Below, one piece after another: positions 6,733 through 7,794 of a stretch of DNA of 7,794 nt. Numbering within the stretch: the stretch's first letter is position 1; every line of letters begins with the position of its first letter. The notes under the pieces were generated by a model. The model was not told the origin of the DNA, searched no databases, and saw only the letters and a list, made by a program, of their open reading frames with translations. Both the position numbers and the translations under genes were made by a program. The stretch is from Pseudomonas sp. (GTDB lineage: Bacteria; Pseudomonadota; Gammaproteobacteria; Pseudomonadales; Pseudomonadaceae). The stretch covers positions 1 through 7,794 of the forward strand of contig JAPLSD010000530.1 of NCBI GenBank assembly GCA_026398835.1, written 5' to 3'.

Positions 6733-7616
6733 TGCAGGCAGGTCTTCGGATCGATGTCGACACCTACCGAGGTACCCGTGAGGGGGTACCCCGGTTGTTG
6801 GAGATGCTCGATGAAGCACAAGTCAAGGCGACGTTTTTCTTCAGCGTTGGTCCGGACAACATGGGGCGCCACTTGTGGCGCCTCATCCGTCCGCAGTTCC
6901 TCTGGAAAATGCTGCGCTCCAATGCCGCGGGTCTGTACGGCTGGGACATCTTGCTGGCCGGCACTGCCTGGCCAGGCAAGCCCATCGGCCGTGACCTGGG
7001 CCACCTGATGCGCCAGACCCTCGCGGCTGGCCATGAAGTCGGTTTGCACGCCTGGGATCACCACGGCTGGCAAGCCAACGCAGGGCGCTGGAGCGACGCA
7101 GATCTGATCGAGCAGATTCGCCGGGGCGTAGACACCCTCAGCGATATTCTCGGGCAGGCCGTGGACTGTTCGGCGGCCGCCGGTTGGCGTGCCGACGAGC
7201 GGGTCATCGAAGCCAAGCAGCGTTTTGGCTTTCGTTATAACAGCGATTGTCGTGGACAAAGCCTGTTCCAGCCACGGCTGGCAGACGGCAGTCTCGGCAC
7301 GCCACAGATTCCGGTCGATTTGCCAACCTTCGATGAGGTGGTGGGGCCCGTTGTTGCAGCCAATGAGTTCAACTCATACATTCTTGACCGATTCAGCCCC
7401 TCGAAGCTGAACGTATATACGATACATGCCGAGGTAGAAGGGATTCTGATGGCTAATGATTTCCGCCAACTGCTGGTCGACGCGCGTCAGCGCGGCATCC
7501 AGTTCCAGCCTTTGGGTGATTTGTTGCCCGCCCAGCCTACAACCCTGCCTCAGGGCCGCGTAATACGTGGTGCCCTCGAAGGCCGTGAAGGATGGTTGGG
7601 AGTTCAGGGCGCATGA
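6732..7616 (+). CDS. arnD: Undecaprenyl-phosphate Ara4FN deformylase (ArnD)
   Basis: ArnD removes the formyl group from undecaprenyl-phosphate-L-Ara4FN, which makes the pathway run forward and frees the amine needed on lipid A. It belongs to the NodB-like polysaccharide deacetylase superfamily and acts at the inner membrane. Its 294 residues are full length. Near the N-terminus [19 protein letters not shown] (4-22) carries the metal-site pair Asp8 and Asp10. His106 and His110 in [10 protein letters not shown] supply the two histidine ligands. [15 protein letters not shown] (148-162), RYNSDCRG (168-175) and YTIHAEVEG (229-237, with His232) are also ArnD signatures. The start shares one base with the arnA stop (TGATG) and has almost no Shine-Dalgarno sequence, so translation probably depends on ribosomes finishing arnA. 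The first 250 bases contain three strong palindromes that can form mRNA hairpins. The codons are less optimised than those of arnA. The stop overlaps arnT by ATGA. Confidence 0.97.
   Translation: MQAGLRIDVDTYRGTREGVPRLLEMLDEAQVKATFFFSVGPDNMGRHLWRLIRPQFLWKMLRSNAAGLYGWDILLAGTAWPGKPIGRDLGHLMRQTLAAGHEVGLHAWDHHGWQANAGRWSDADLIEQIRRGVDTLSDILGQAVDCSAAAGWRADERVIEAKQRFGFRYNSDCRGQSLFQPRLADGSLGTPQIPVDLPTFDEVVGPVVAANEFNSYILDRFSPSKLNVYTIHAEVEGILMANDFRQLLVDARQRGIQFQPLGDLLPAQPTTLPQGRVIRGALEGREGWLGVQGA
6766..6795 (+). repeat. Stem-loop at the start of arnD
   Basis: ACCG (6766-6769) pairs with CGGT (6792-6795), and GGTACCC (6771-6777) pairs with GGGTACC (6784-6790), with one A-C mismatch between the two helices and a six-base loop. 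It begins about 35 bases after the arnD start codon. No T-run follows, so it is not a simple terminator. The encoded residues are conserved in ArnD, so part of this pattern is forced by the protein. Confidence 0.5.
6861..6886 (+). repeat. 11-bp hairpin with CTTG loop inside arnD
   Basis: ATGGGGCGCCA (6861-6871) pairs with TGGCGCCTCAT (6876-6886); all pairs are Watson-Crick except one G-T, and the loop is CTTG (6872-6875). This should be a very stable RNA hairpin. It encodes the conserved MGRHLWRLI segment of ArnD, but the synonymous choices (for example TTG for Leu in the loop) complete the symmetry. No T-run follows. Confidence 0.55.
6965..6978. repeat. 14-bp perfect palindrome inside arnD
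   Basis: TGCCTGGCCAGGCA reads the same on both strands. As RNA it would leave no proper loop unless the inner pairs open; as DNA it could be a symmetric binding site. It encodes part of the conserved GTAWPGK of ArnD and may be incidental. Confidence 0.4.
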
Positions 7617-7794
7617 GCAAACGCTGGGCTTTGCCGCTACTGCTGATCGCTTTCGGTCTGGTCTATCTGTTGCCGCTGGGCACACATGGCCTGTGGATTC
7701 CAGATGAAACCCGCTACGCCCAGGTCAGTCAGGAAATGCTCCTGAGTGGCAACTGGGTGTCGCCGCATTTCATGGGCCTGCGTTACTTCGAGAA
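7613..7794 (+). CDS. arnT: Lipid A 4-amino-4-deoxy-L-arabinosyltransferase (ArnT), N-terminal part, cut by window edge
   Basis: Sixty codons and two bases are visible. ArnT is a polytopic inner-membrane glycosyltransferase of the GT-C fold that moves L-Ara4N from undecaprenyl phosphate to the phosphates of lipid A in the periplasm; this is the step that gives polymyxin resistance. The protein starts with a membrane segment at about residues 5-22, followed by the conserved periplasmic motif [16 protein letters not shown] (28-43), in which Asp31 and Glu32 correspond to the acidic catalytic-site residues of the family. GNW (46-48) and GLRYFE (55-60) also match ArnT. The ATG overlaps the arnD stop (ATGA, 7613-7616), and GGGAG lies about ten bases upstream. 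The remaining roughly 490 codons lie outside, so intactness cannot be judged. Confidence 0.95.
   Translation, partial: MSKRWALPLLLIAFGLVYLLPLGTHGLWIPDETRYAQVSQEMLLSGNWVSPHFMGLRYFE

Noticed and set aside
4729..6819. Very long minus-strand open frame (about 696 codons) opposite arnA
   Set aside because: It is codon-aligned with arnA and stays open only because arnA lacks TTA, CTA and TCA codons. Its translation is a low-complexity Val/Ala/Gln/Asp-rich mirror with no recognisable motif.
2580..7794. The arn genes as a new sugar-modification system
   Set aside because: Every enzyme carries the residues and length of the known L-Ara4N lipid A pathway in the usual order; nothing suggests a new chemistry.

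Overview
The window looks like chromosomal DNA from a Pseudomonas, most likely of the P. fluorescens group. The basis is GC-rich coding with C- and G-ending codons, the gene order arnB-arnC-arnA-arnD-arnT, and close protein similarity to the known enterobacterial and pseudomonad Arn enzymes. This is recognition from memory, not a database search.

Layout. Positions 1-420 hold the C-terminal end of a methyl-accepting chemotaxis protein. It overlaps by ATGA an unrecognised, probably helical 215-residue protein (417-1064). A tyrosine recombinase lies convergent to these on the minus strand (1081-2055), ending only 16 bases from them. Positions 2056-2579 are a more AT-rich non-coding stretch that must carry the control region of the following operon. 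It holds a possible sigma70 promoter with a PmrA-like box, two inverted repeats, a short direct repeat and some doubtful tiny ORFs. From 2580 to the right edge runs the arn operon: arnB (2580-3719), arnC (3725-4744), arnA (4741-6732), arnD (6732-7616) and the first 60 codons of arnT (7613 to the edge). The genes are 5 bases apart or overlap by 1-4 bases, so they are almost certainly co-transcribed and translationally coupled.

How the genes work together. The arn products make 4-amino-4-deoxy-L-arabinose (L-Ara4N) and attach it to lipid A, lowering its negative charge and giving resistance to polymyxins and cationic peptides. The C-terminal domain of ArnA oxidatively decarboxylates UDP-glucuronate. 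ArnB transaminates the resulting 4-keto-pentose. The N-terminal domain of ArnA formylates the amine. ArnC transfers the formylated sugar to undecaprenyl phosphate. ArnD removes the formyl group. ArnT moves L-Ara4N to lipid A on the periplasmic side. The usual partners arnE, arnF and ugd would be expected beyond the right edge. All catalytic residues I could place are present in ArnB, ArnC, ArnA and ArnD, so the pathway looks intact.

I found no convincing new multi-gene system. The least explained items are the 417-1064 protein coupled to the chemoreceptor, the lone integrase next to arn, the structured arn leader region, and a cluster of strong hairpins in the first 250 bases of arnD.
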